NCBI GenBank assembly: GCA_044223995.1
Contig: JBGALE010000009.1
Span: forward strand, 62,001 to 126,000
Source: JACMLD01 sp044223995
Lineage (GTDB): Bacteria > Bacteroidota > Bacteroidia > Chitinophagales > Chitinophagaceae
DNA length: 64,000 nucleotides
Reading direction: 5' to 3'
Part shown: positions 1 through 7,903 of the stretch, piece after piece
Numbering within the stretch: position 1 is the first letter of the stretch
Layout: the number at the start of each line of letters is the position of its first letter
Made by a program: the position numbers and the translations under genes
Notes under the pieces: model-generated
The model's input: the letters and a program-made list of their open reading frames with translations, nothing else
What the model was told of the DNA's origin: nothing
Databases searched by the model: none

Positions 1-1643
1 GCCACAACATTTTTATTATCAATTACAAACATTTCGGACACATCTCCTTTGTCTGCATTGTAAATCCAGCGAACCAGTTGCCTGCTGGCTCCAATAGCTG
101 GGATAACCATGTCGTTGGGCTTAATATCAGCAGCCAATAATTTATTATAATTTCTCTTCTTCACATTTTCATCAAACGCCGCTGCGTTGCGGCTTTCGCC
201 CGCAAACTGGTTGGCCAGGCCTGAAGCGCTGTCGGTTGTCTTGGTACTTGGTATAATTGGATTTGACAGGTAGGCTACTTTATATGCGGGTTCAAAGTTC
301 TTTTGATTCAATACCTCTATATAATGGTACCCGAAAGAGGTTTTTACTACTTTCTTATCGTTTATAGCTCCATTAAAAATAACATCATAGAATTCTTTTG
401 CAAGGTTTGTATTGACAGAGCTGAATTCATACTCACCTCCCTTGTCTTTGCTTCCCGGATCGTCGCTGTATTTTTTTGCGAGCGCTGCAAAATCAGCCCC
501 TCCTTTAATGGCATTGACAATACTATCAATCCGTTTTTTTGCTATCGAATCTTCTAACCCTTTTTCGGTGCTGATTAATATATGACGGCATTTTACACTA
601 TCGGGCAGGTTGCGCTTTGCAATCATTTTGGCAATCGTCAGGTTGGTGGCGTCCAGGTAGGGGCCATAAACAGCGCCGTCGGCTGTATTGCGGATGCTAT
701 CGGCGTGCGGCATCTGCATTTTTGATTTCAGAACAAAAAAGTCTGAAAAATTAATCTGCGATCCGTTTCTTGAAATAAATGTCGGGATGTCCTTTTCCGG
801 GGTTGCAGCAAATTCGGGTTTTAGTTTAACCAACTTATTATACAATTCTGCCGTGTCGTCTTTTGATGGGGAGGCATCAAAAGCGACATAAGCAATGCTC
901 CTGCTTTCTTCCTGCTTGAATTCCTCCTTGTGTTTCGATACATAATCGGCAATCTCATCATCGCTGACTTTTATTGTTGAGTCGGGGATGGTTGAATAAG
1001 GTACGTGAACGTAAGAAACAGATGCCATACTGCTGTTATCGCTGTTCATCTTTTCCAGCATCCATTTTGGAAAATAAGCCGTATTGGTCAATAGTGAAAT
1101 ATATTTTTCGCGAAGCCTGTTTTTTTGCAGTGAGGGCAGATAGACATTATTAAAATTATCTGCCATCGTTCCTTTCTGCTTTCTTAATTGTGCAATGGCG
1201 TTTTTGGCAGCGTTGATATCATACACACCCTGTTCATTGGTAAATTGTTTTTTAAATTCTTCCGGTGCAGACGGGCTGAACAAAATATCATCCAGTTCCT
1301 TAGCGGTTACTGACAACCCGAGTTTATCAATTTCTTCGTCTACGGTGGTTTCTGCAATAAACTGGTTGAATGCCTGTTCGCGCAGCATTTGAATGGTGTT
1401 GTCATTCATAGGATAACCATAACTCTTGTATTGATCCTCGAGTTGTTTGATCCTTGTTTCATAATCAGCCATCTCAAGGCTGTGGCCATTGACAGAGCCC
1501 AGCGAAGTACTGTTTCCACCAAATAATCCGCGGCCACTCTTACCTACAAATGCATCCATTAAAAGAAAGCCCAATAAACTCAGGGCTATCAAGCCAAATA
1601 CAAGCCATGCCGCTTTTTCCCTGATCTGCTGAATGATTGACAT
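1..1643 (-). CDS. ppiD: Peptidylprolyl isomerase PpiD/SurA-type, 3' end outside window
   Basis: This is an envelope folding catalyst: a membrane-anchored parvulin that isomerises Xaa-Pro bonds in proteins leaving the inner membrane. The reading frame opens with ATG at 1643 on the minus strand and stays open to the window edge, giving about 547 residues. Residues 12-33 form one hydrophobic segment (AWLVFGLIALSLLGFLLM), followed by a SurA_N-like chaperone region. The parvulin core starts near residue 350 with KCRHILIST and continues through KYSDDPGSKDKGG and TSFGYHYIEVL, the usual PpiC signature. The C-terminus is missing only because the window ends. Its start faces nadA across a 600-bp gap. 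Family assignment is firm; the symbol is by similarity of layout. Confidence 0.9.
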   Translation of the reverse strand, partial: MSIIQQIREKAAWLVFGLIALSLLGFLLMDAFVGKSGRGLFGGNSTSLGSVNGHSLEMADYETRIKQLEDQYKSYGYPMNDNTIQMLREQAFNQFIAETTVDEEIDKLGLSVTAKELDDILFSPSAPEEFKKQFTNEQGVYDINAAKNAIAQLRKQKGTMADNFNNVYLPSLQKNRLREKYISLLTNTAYFPKWMLEKMNSDNSSMASVSYVHVPYSTIPDSTIKVSDDEIADYVSKHKEEFKQEESRSIAYVAFDASPSKDDTAELYNKLVKLKPEFAATPEKDIPTFISRNGSQINFSDFFVLKSKMQMPHADSIRNTADGAVYGPYLDATNLTIAKMIAKRNLPDSVKCRHILISTEKGLEDSIAKKRIDSIVNAIKGGADFAALAKKYSDDPGSKDKGGEYEFSSVNTNLAKEFYDVIFNGAINDKKVVKTSFGYHYIEVLNQKNFEPAYKVAYLSNPIIPSTKTTDSASGLANQFAGESRNAAAFDENVKKRNYNKLLAADIKPNDMVIPAIGASRQLVRWIYNADKGDVSEMFVIDNKNVV

Positions 1644-2243
1644 AATAATAAATTATTGTGTACGGTTTTTTGCGTTAAGGATGGCAAAAATAGGGGAAAT
1701 TAGCTTATGAACAAATTGTGGAAAACAGTTTGAAAGCGGCTTCAATACTAGCTTTGCTGTGGTTGATGAATTATCCGTTTTTGCGTTTGGGTTGGGGTAT
1801 CTTTGCATTAATAGTTCTTTTTATCCGCGGCTGATTACCTGGACGCTGGCAGCCAAGATATAGGTTGGCTGAATAGTATAAAAGGTATGTGGAAAAGCTG
1901 GTAAGTACTGTTAAAACTACCTGCAAAAGACATTCGGGTTGCGTGTGTAGCCTGGGAAGAAGTTTTTGATAGTTCGGCTCCGGAAAGTATTTGTGGAGAT
2001 TGAATGATTTGTTACTGTTTCACGCAGTATTTATTTTTTATAAACTTTTACAGCATCATTTTATTTCCACAGTGGTTAATAAACCAAGATTTTGGGCAAC
2101 AGTAGGGTCTTTTGGAGTGTTAGGTATTTGTGAATTGGTGTTAATAAACAACCCTTTTTCGTTTTTCCAACTGTTTATTAAAAATAATATCCCCTAATTC
2201 ACAGCCATAGTAATAATAGATTTTTAAATAAAATAGGTATACT
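1644..2243. other. 600-bp gap between ppiD and nadA with DnaA-box-like and iteron-like repeats (oriC candidate)
   Basis: No convincing gene lies here. Two copies of TTTTCCACA (as TGTGGAAAA on the plus strand) are at 1717-1725 and 1888-1896, one mismatch from the DnaA box TTATCCACA. Weaker matches are at about 1821 (TTATCCGCG) and 2063 (ATTTCCACA). The motif TTAATAAAC occurs three times, in GTTAATAAAC at 2075-2084 and 2140-2149 and inverted at 2173-2181. A perfect 7-bp hairpin (CAGCCAA/TTGGCTG) sits at 1850-1871, and the last 90 bases are very AT-rich. A perfect Bacteroidota -7 box (TATCTTTG) is at 1798-1805, reading toward nadA. A 22-codon ORF at 1765-1833 encodes a hydrophobic peptide and may be debris. 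An origin role is inference only. Confidence 0.35.
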
Positions 2244-3260
2244 ATGTATATTAGTGATGTGCAGATAACATCAGCAAAAGAAAAAATAGAGAAGGTTGGA
2301 TACCTCGATGTTGAAGTAGATGCAACCTTGGATTTGTTTGCGGAAATCGAAAGGTTGAAAAAAGAAAAAAATGCCATAATACTGGCGCATTATTACCAGG
2401 AGCCAGATATACAGGATGTAGCCGATTTTATCGGTGATAGTTTGGGGCTGGCTCAAAAGGCAGAAAAAACGGACGCTGCTGTCATTGTTTTTGCAGGCGT
2501 TCATTTTATGGCTGAAACAGCAAAAATTCTAAATCCTTCAAAAAAAGTGCTGCTGCCGGATTTAAAAGCCGGTTGTTCACTGGCAGATAGTGCTCCGCCA
2601 GAATTATTTAAAAAGTTTAAGGAGAAATATCCTGATCACCTGGTGATTTCCTATATCAATTGCAGTGCTGGCATTAAAGCGCTCAGTGATATTATTTGTA
2701 CCAGCAGCAACGCGCAGAAGATAATGGAGAGTTTGCCCGAAAATCAAAAAATAATTTTTGCTCCCGATAAAAATCTTGGTGCTTACCTGGTTAAAAAAAC
2801 GGGACGTGATATGGTTTTGTGGAACGGTGCCTGTATGGTACATGAAATTTTCAGCCTGGAAAAAATACTGAAACTAAAGACCCGCCATCCAAAGGCAAAA
2901 TTAATTGCGCATCCCGAATGTGAAGAGCCAATACTTCGCATTGCAGACTATATAGGCTCTACCACGGGCTTATTAAAATATTCACAGCAGGATGATGGCC
3001 GTGAATATATAGTAGCTACAGAGACTGGTATATTACACCAGATGCAAAAAGCCTCACCGGACAAAACATTTATTCCAGCTCCTCCTGATAATAATTGTGC
3101 CTGCAATGACTGTCCGCACATGAAATTGAATACACTGGAAAAATTATACCTGTGTATGGAATATGAAACGCCTGAAATCACCATGGAAGAATCGCTGCGG
3201 ATGGCTGCTAAAAAACCGATTGACAGGATGCTTGAAATAAGCGCAAGGTATGGATTGTAA
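2244..3260 (+). CDS. nadA: Quinolinate synthase NadA
   Basis: The enzyme condenses iminoaspartate with dihydroxyacetone phosphate to quinolinate in de novo NAD synthesis, using an oxygen-sensitive 4Fe-4S cluster in the cytosol. The protein is 338 residues, normal for the family. Seen motifs are HYYQEPDIQDVADFIGDS (49-66), CSLADSAPP (from Cys111), NGACMVHE (Cys197) and CACNDCPHMK (Cys285, 287, 290). Cys111, Cys197 and probably Cys290 would be the cluster ligands by analogy with E. coli NadA. No nadB or nadC is next to it, so it is a single-gene unit; nadD is 2.7 kb away. It converges on mnmG with only 3 bases between the stops. The ATG at 2244 follows an AT-rich leader without a clear ribosome binding site. 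Confidence 0.96.
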   Translation: MYISDVQITSAKEKIEKVGYLDVEVDATLDLFAEIERLKKEKNAIILAHYYQEPDIQDVADFIGDSLGLAQKAEKTDAAVIVFAGVHFMAETAKILNPSKKVLLPDLKAGCSLADSAPPELFKKFKEKYPDHLVISYINCSAGIKALSDIICTSSNAQKIMESLPENQKIIFAPDKNLGAYLVKKTGRDMVLWNGACMVHEIFSLEKILKLKTRHPKAKLIAHPECEEPILRIADYIGSTTGLLKYSQQDDGREYIVATETGILHQMQKASPDKTFIPAPPDNNCACNDCPHMKLNTLEKLYLCMEYETPEITMEESLRMAAKKPIDRMLEISARYGL

Positions 3261-3263
3261 AAA

Positions 3264-5132
3264 TCAACGACCCATATAGACCATTAGGATTTGTACGTCA
3301 CTTGGATTAACACCACTAATTCTGCTGGCCTGCCCGAGTGTTCTTGGTTTGATCTTCTTAAATTTTTGAAGCGCTTCGTTGGAGAGCGAGTTGATTTTAT
3401 TATAATCAAAATTGTCAGGAATGGTCAAATCCTCTAACAGACTCATTTTTTTCACGAGGTCTTTTTCTTTTTCGATGTAAACATCGTACTTCACCTGTAT
3501 TTCTGCCTGTTCAAGAGATATGCTATCAAATTTATCCAGTTGTGATTTCAGATCAGGCAGTGCTTTCATCAATGAAACCAGGTTAATGGAAGGACGAAGT
3601 AATAACTGAATTGCTTTTTGTTTTTGGGTAAGTGGTGCTGATTTATTGACATCCAAAAAACCTTGAATTTGATCCGGTTCTATAGAATATTCTTTAAGAA
3701 TTGTTTTTATATCGTCCACATTTTTCCGCTTTGCAAGAACCTTTTCCATCCTGTCTTCACCAGCGAGCCCCATTCGGTAACTCATTTCTGTTAAACGTAT
3801 ATCCGCATTATCCTGGCGAAGCAGGGTCCTGAACTCAGCCCTGGATGTAAACATCCTGTAAGGTTCTTCTGTGCCTTTGCTGATTAAGTCGTCAATCAAT
3901 ACTCCGATGTATGCCTCACTCCTTTTTAAGATAAATGGTTCAAAACCATTGACTTTCTGGTGAGCATTGATTCCAGCCATCAAACCCTGGCAGGCGGCCT
4001 CTTCGTATCCGGTAGTGCCATTAATCTGACCCGCAAAAAATAAACCATATAACTCTTTGGTTTCCAATGAGTAATTTAATTGAGTAGGCGGGAAAAAGTC
4101 GTATTCAATTGCATAGCCAGGCCTGAACATCCGAACAGATTCAAAGCCGGGAATAGTTTTAATGGCGGCGTATTGAACGTCTTCAGGAAGTGAAGTGGAG
4201 AAACCATTTACATAGATTTCAACAGTGTTCCATCCTTCCGGTTCAACAAATAACTGGTGTCGTTCCCTTTCGGCGAAGCGGTTGATTTTATCTTCAATAC
4301 TAGGGCAATAACGTGGACCTATGCCCTCAATCCGACCGGTAAACATAGGGCTTCTGTCAAAACCCGTTTTCAATAATTCGTGGGTTCTTGCGTGTGTGTA
4401 GGTGATCCAGCAACTTTTTTGGTTACTGGCGTTTATTTTAGGTGTATTTGAAAACGAAAAGCCGCTAATTTCTTCATCCCCTTTTTGCTCTTCCATTTTG
4501 GAATAATCGAGGCTTCTTCCGTCAACCCTTGGAGGAGTCCCGGTTTTCAGACGGTCACTTTCAAAACCTAGTGAGACCAACTGTTCGGTGATACCGGTTG
4601 AAGCTTTTTCACTGACCCGACCTCCCCCGAATTTCTTTTCACCTATATGGATAATACCATTTAGGAAGGTCCCGCTGGTAAGAACAACTGCTTTTGAGTT
4701 TATTTCATGCCCAAGGGCTGTTTTTACACCCAAAACCTGCTTGTTTTTGACTATCAGTCCAACAACCATGTCCTGGTAAAAATCGACATTTGGCGTTTGT
4801 TCTAATAGTTCTCGCCACTTGGCAGAAAACAACATCCGGTCGTTTTGTGTCCTTGGGCTCCACATTGCCGGCCCCTTTGACCTGTTCAGCATCCTAAACT
4901 GAATGGTACTGAGGTCAGAGACAATTCCAGAATAGCCACCGAGCGCGTCAATTTCCCGCACTATTTGACCCTTTGCAATTCCACCCATAGCTGGGTTGCA
5001 GCTCATTTGGGCGATGGTCTGCATATTCATGGTAATCAGCAAAACCCTGGAACCCAGGTTTGCCGCAGCCGCTGCAGCCTCGCAGCCAGCGTGGCCGGCT
5101 CCAACAACAATTACATCATATTCTGGAAACAT
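3264..5132 (-). CDS. mnmG: tRNA uridine-5-carboxymethylaminomethyl modification enzyme MnmG (GidA)
   Basis: MnmG works with MnmE to add the (carboxymethyl)aminomethyl group to C5 of the wobble uridine (U34) in certain tRNAs, using FAD, NADH and a folate one-carbon unit. The 622-residue length matches the family (E. coli 629). The N-terminal dinucleotide fold shows VVGAGHAGCEAA (GAGHAG at residues 11-16), followed by the family motif CNPAMGGIAKGQ near residue 45 and the GLFFAGQINGTTGYEEAA block near residue 360. The C-terminal helical region keeps RTLGQASRISGVNP. mnmE is not in this window. The start region carries parS-like palindromes and a good -7 promoter box, and ybeY lies just upstream on the same strand. 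mnmH, acting on the same nucleotide, is at 56275. Confidence 0.97.
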   Translation of the reverse strand: MFPEYDVIVVGAGHAGCEAAAAAANLGSRVLLITMNMQTIAQMSCNPAMGGIAKGQIVREIDALGGYSGIVSDLSTIQFRMLNRSKGPAMWSPRTQNDRMLFSAKWRELLEQTPNVDFYQDMVVGLIVKNKQVLGVKTALGHEINSKAVVLTSGTFLNGIIHIGEKKFGGGRVSEKASTGITEQLVSLGFESDRLKTGTPPRVDGRSLDYSKMEEQKGDEEISGFSFSNTPKINASNQKSCWITYTHARTHELLKTGFDRSPMFTGRIEGIGPRYCPSIEDKINRFAERERHQLFVEPEGWNTVEIYVNGFSTSLPEDVQYAAIKTIPGFESVRMFRPGYAIEYDFFPPTQLNYSLETKELYGLFFAGQINGTTGYEEAACQGLMAGINAHQKVNGFEPFILKRSEAYIGVLIDDLISKGTEEPYRMFTSRAEFRTLLRQDNADIRLTEMSYRMGLAGEDRMEKVLAKRKNVDDIKTILKEYSIEPDQIQGFLDVNKSAPLTQKQKAIQLLLRPSINLVSLMKALPDLKSQLDKFDSISLEQAEIQVKYDVYIEKEKDLVKKMSLLEDLTIPDNFDYNKINSLSNEALQKFKKIKPRTLGQASRISGVNPSDVQILMVYMGR

Positions 5133-5151
5133 AATCTAAAATAAAGGATAG

Positions 5152-5159
5152 CAAAAGTA
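5152..5159 (-). promoter_or_regulatory. Probable -7 box of the mnmG promoter
   Basis: On the minus strand the sequence TACTTTTG matches the Bacteroidota housekeeping -7 element TAnnTTTG exactly and lies 19 bases upstream of the mnmG ATG. No clear TTTG -33 element was found at the usual spacing. The box sits between mnmG and the first parS-like palindrome. Confidence 0.5.
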
Positions 5160-5189
5160 CAAAGTATAGTGCTAGCAGATGGTTATAAA

Positions 5190-5205
5190 TGTTTCACGTG
5201 AAACG
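5190..5205. promoter_or_regulatory. parS-like palindrome 1 (candidate ParB site)
   Basis: The sequence TGTTTCACGTGAAACG differs from the classical parS consensus TGTTTCACGTGAAACA only at the last base, and its 14-bp core is a perfect palindrome. parS sites are bound by ParB and cluster near the replication origin. A second, perfect palindrome lies with its centre 30 bp away. No parA or parB gene is in the window. Confidence 0.8.
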
Positions 5206-5213
5206 GCAGAGCA

Positions 5214-5681
5214 TTATCTTGTTCCACGTGGAACATTAAAATATGCAGAAAGGCAGGAATTTTCCCTTTTTCTCATTTCAATGATGTCCATTTTCTTTTT
5301 GTCTTTATATCCACACAGGTGTAAAGCACCATGAAATAAAACACGGTGAAGCTCTTGTTGAAATGGAAGAGCCAGGGTTTTAGCATTTTCCCTCACCCTG
5401 TCAATACTGATATAGACCTCTCCCTCAACCGGGGCATTTCTTGCAGCGAGATCGAATGTGATAATATCAGTGAAGTAGTCGTGACCCAAAAAATCCTGGT
5501 TTATTTTCAGGAGGTAGTCATCCGTACAAAAGATATAGTGCAGGCTGGCCAGGGTAGTATTTTCCTTTTTGAATAGCCCAAGAAGGAAATGCTTCAATTT
5601 TGATCTGTTGGTTAAAGGGACTTTCCCTGTTAGGCTGTAAAAACGAATGGCAGAAACGGTAGCTTTGCTGGGCATTTCCAA
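5214..5681 (-). CDS. ybeY: Endoribonuclease / rRNA maturation factor YbeY
   Basis: YbeY is a small metal-dependent protein needed for 16S rRNA 3'-end maturation and ribosome quality control. The 155-residue protein has the family core HGALHLCGYKDKKK near residues 115-128. The first two histidines of the H-x3-H-x5-H site are present, but the third position is Asp (GYKD rather than GYDH); as far as I recall this variant is common in Bacteroidota. The last codons, reading FNVPRGTR, are formed by the second parS-like palindrome, so the C-terminal tail is shaped by a DNA site. The gene is divergent from feoA (44 bp between starts) and upstream of mnmG on the same strand. Confidence 0.93.
   Translation of the reverse strand: MEMPSKATVSAIRFYSLTGKVPLTNRSKLKHFLLGLFKKENTTLASLHYIFCTDDYLLKINQDFLGHDYFTDIITFDLAARNAPVEGEVYISIDRVRENAKTLALPFQQELHRVLFHGALHLCGYKDKKKMDIIEMRKRENSCLSAYFNVPRGTR
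5220..5235. promoter_or_regulatory. parS-like palindrome 2, inside the 3' end of ybeY
   Basis: TGTTCCACGTGGAACA is a perfect 16-bp palindrome, a parS-type variant (CC/GG in place of TC/GA). It encodes the codons for NVPRGT at the end of ybeY. Its centre is 30 bp from that of palindrome 1, close to three helical turns, so both sites would face the same side of the DNA. Confidence 0.75.
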
Positions 5682-5725
5682 AAGTCGTAAAAAAATGCGT
5701 TTACAGCCACCTAGCTTTGCTCATC

Positions 5726-5962
5726 ATGATTAAAAGATTGTCAGAAATACCCGTTGGAAAAACAGTAGTCATTAAGTCGTTCGAAAACAATGATATTTTC
5801 CTGAAATTGATGGAAATGGGGTGTGTGCCAGGGGAGAAAATTAAGGTGGAGCAAAAAGCACCACTGGGCGATCCAATAGCCATAAGCGTTTCGGGCTATA
5901 ACCTGAGCCTGCGATTAAATGAAGCTCAAAATATTTTTGTTGAGGAAGATAAAAACACTTAA
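5726..5962 (+). CDS. feoA: FeoA-domain ferrous iron transport accessory protein
   Basis: This 78-residue protein has the small SH3-like FeoA fold. It shows the typical pattern of an N-terminal LSEIPVGKTVVI strand pair, then LKLMEMGCVPGEKIKVEQKAPLGDPIAISVSGYNLSLR split over the middle and C-terminal half, with LMEMGCVPGE as the signature. FeoA assists the FeoB ferrous iron permease at the inner membrane. The ATG at 5726 is preferred because homologues begin at MIKRLSEIP; a TTG three codons upstream would add MLI. No feoB follows; the next gene is nadD, 21 bp downstream, so this is an orphan feoA or its partner lies elsewhere. Confidence 0.88.
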   Translation: MIKRLSEIPVGKTVVIKSFENNDIFLKLMEMGCVPGEKIKVEQKAPLGDPIAISVSGYNLSLRLNEAQNIFVEEDKNT

Positions 5963-5983
5963 ACAATTGATTTTCAATAATTA

Positions 5984-6553
5984 ATGGAAATTGGTCTTTA
6001 TTTCGGCTCTTTTAACCCGGTTCACATCGGCCACTGCATCATTGCCAACCATATGGTACAAAATACCCGGCTTGACAGGGTATGGCTGGTGGTTTCTCCT
6101 CAAAACCCATTCAAACCATCGTCTTCCCTGCTGAATGAATACCACCGCTTACACCTGGTCCAGTTGGCACTGGAAGGAGAAACGACATTAAAAGCAAGCG
6201 ATATCGAATTTCAATTGCCCAAACCTTCATATACGGTTGACACAATGACCTATCTAGCGGAAAAATACCCGCAGCATCACTTTTCAATTATCATGGGGAG
6301 TGATGGGCTCCAGAATTTTCACAAATGGAAAAATGCAGAGGTGCTGGTAAAGAATCACCCCCTCTTTGTTTATAAAAGACAAGGCTTCGAAATTATAAAC
6401 CCGCTCCAGGCAAAACTGGAAGTAGTGGACGCACCGCTGCTTCAAATTTCGTCTACCCATATCCGTGAAATGATTAAAAAAGGACAATCAATCCGATACC
6501 TTGTACCAGACAAGGTGCGGGAAGAAATTGAAACCTATCATTACTACACGTAA
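5984..6553 (+). CDS. nadD: Nicotinate-nucleotide adenylyltransferase NadD
   Basis: NadD transfers AMP from ATP to nicotinate mononucleotide, giving deamido-NAD, the step shared by de novo and salvage NAD synthesis. The 189-residue protein carries the nucleotidyltransferase motif GSFNPVHIGH at residues 8-17 and the C-terminal ISSTHIRE motif (about 156-163), both needed for ATP binding. The length is normal for the bacterial enzyme. It follows feoA by 21 bp and could share its transcript. nadA, an earlier step of the same pathway, is 2.7 kb upstream. Confidence 0.95.
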   Translation: MEIGLYFGSFNPVHIGHCIIANHMVQNTRLDRVWLVVSPQNPFKPSSSLLNEYHRLHLVQLALEGETTLKASDIEFQLPKPSYTVDTMTYLAEKYPQHHFSIIMGSDGLQNFHKWKNAEVLVKNHPLFVYKRQGFEIINPLQAKLEVVDAPLLQISSTHIREMIKKGQSIRYLVPDKVREEIETYHYYT

Positions 6554-6624
6554 ATTCTCCTTTGGTTAAGATGGGCAGGATTGATAAATTGTAGGGTTAT
6601 TTGTCAGTCATTTTTTAAAAGGCA

Positions 6625-7884
6625 ATGATCCTACTACGCCATATACCATTTCTGAAAGCGGTTTTTATACACAGCATCACAGCATTTGGCGGACCCCAGG
6701 GCCATTTTGGAATGATGATGAAAACATTTGTTCACAGACGCAAAGACATCTCGGAGGAAGAATTAATTGACTATAATGCTTTTTGTCAGCTTCTTCCCGG
6801 CGCATCGTCTACGCAAACGCTTACACTCATTGGGTTTAAAAGAGGCGGTGTGCCATTAGCGGTACTTACCTTAATTATCTGGATTCTCCCCGCCTGCTTT
6901 TTAATGGGGGCTTTTTCATTTCTGCTGGAGTATATTGATCAAAAATCTTTGAAAACAGATATTTTTAAATTCATTGCCCCGATGGCTGTAGGCTTTCTTG
7001 CCTATGCGGCCATTTTTGCATTCAGGCATTCGGTAAAAAATACCGCCACACAGGTGATTATGCTGGTGGCTTCAGTTGTTTCTTTCATTTTCTTTAAAGC
7101 ATCGGGCATATTTCCTTTATTGATTTTGCTGGGTGGCTTTGTAACAACCCTGAGCAGCAAACGCATTCCGCAGACTGCGATTAAACCACAAAAAATAAAG
7201 TGGTGGAATATCTGGCTTTTTGCGGTGATATTTCTCGTGGCGGGTATTGCCAGTGAAGCCGCCAGGGTAGGTGACTGGCCAAACAGAAGACCCATTAACC
7301 TTTTTGAAAACACCTATCGAATGGGAAGTTTTGTATTTGGCGGCGGACAGGTGTTAATCCCTTTTATGTACGAACAGTTTGTAGAAAGGCCCAGGTCAGA
7401 CATTGTAATAAAAAAGAATTCCAATAAACGCGAATCTGTTGTCAGCCTGCAGAAAGCAGATTTTTACACGGGAGCAGGTATCGTAAGGGCAATACCGGGA
7501 CCCGTTTTTTCTATTGCATCATTTACGGGTGCCATGGCCATGAAAGATAAGGGGCCATCCATGCAGGTGGCGGGTGCGGTTATAGGTTCGCTGGCTATTT
7601 TTCTTCCCAGTCTTTTACTTGTTTTGTTTTTCTATCCCATCTGGCACAACATAAAAAAATATGCCGCGGTTTACCGCGCACTGGAAGGAATCAATGCCGC
7701 GGTTGCGGGTATAATGATCGCAGCAACTTTTTATATGATGAAAGACGTTTCATTCACGGGAATTGATACCATTAGTGCTGTAAACGTTGTAGTCATAGCC
7801 GGCACATTAAGCCTTTTATATTTTACCAAACTTCCATCGCCGGTAATTGTTTTGATCTGTTTGTTGTTGGGATGGCTTATTTAA
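6625..7884 (+). CDS. chrA: Chromate transporter ChrA, long two-domain form
   Basis: This inner-membrane protein of the CHR superfamily most likely exports chromate, or another oxyanion. It is 419 residues with about ten to twelve hydrophobic segments. The N-terminal half has the family motif FGGPQGHFGMM followed by NAFCQLLPGASSTQT, and the C-terminal half repeats the pattern with FGGGQVLIPFM and GAGIVRAIPGPVFSIASF, as expected for the fused two-domain version. The middle linker (around residues 170-200) is basic. It starts 71 bp after nadD and is followed at 19 bp by an SDR gene. Family membership is firm; chromate as the true substrate is inferred. Confidence 0.93.
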   Translation: MILLRHIPFLKAVFIHSITAFGGPQGHFGMMMKTFVHRRKDISEEELIDYNAFCQLLPGASSTQTLTLIGFKRGGVPLAVLTLIIWILPACFLMGAFSFLLEYIDQKSLKTDIFKFIAPMAVGFLAYAAIFAFRHSVKNTATQVIMLVASVVSFIFFKASGIFPLLILLGGFVTTLSSKRIPQTAIKPQKIKWWNIWLFAVIFLVAGIASEAARVGDWPNRRPINLFENTYRMGSFVFGGGQVLIPFMYEQFVERPRSDIVIKKNSNKRESVVSLQKADFYTGAGIVRAIPGPVFSIASFTGAMAMKDKGPSMQVAGAVIGSLAIFLPSLLLVLFFYPIWHNIKKYAAVYRALEGINAAVAGIMIAATFYMMKDVSFTGIDTISAVNVVVIAGTLSLLYFTKLPSPVIVLICLLLGWLI

Positions 7885-7903
7885 TCAATCAAAAGAGGAT
7901 CAT

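Noticed and set aside
1991..2197. A 68-codon ORF in the ppiD-nadA gap
   Set aside because: Its composition (long hydrophobic and Phe-rich runs) follows from AT-rich DNA, it has no recognisable domain, and the repeats in the gap explain the sequence better.
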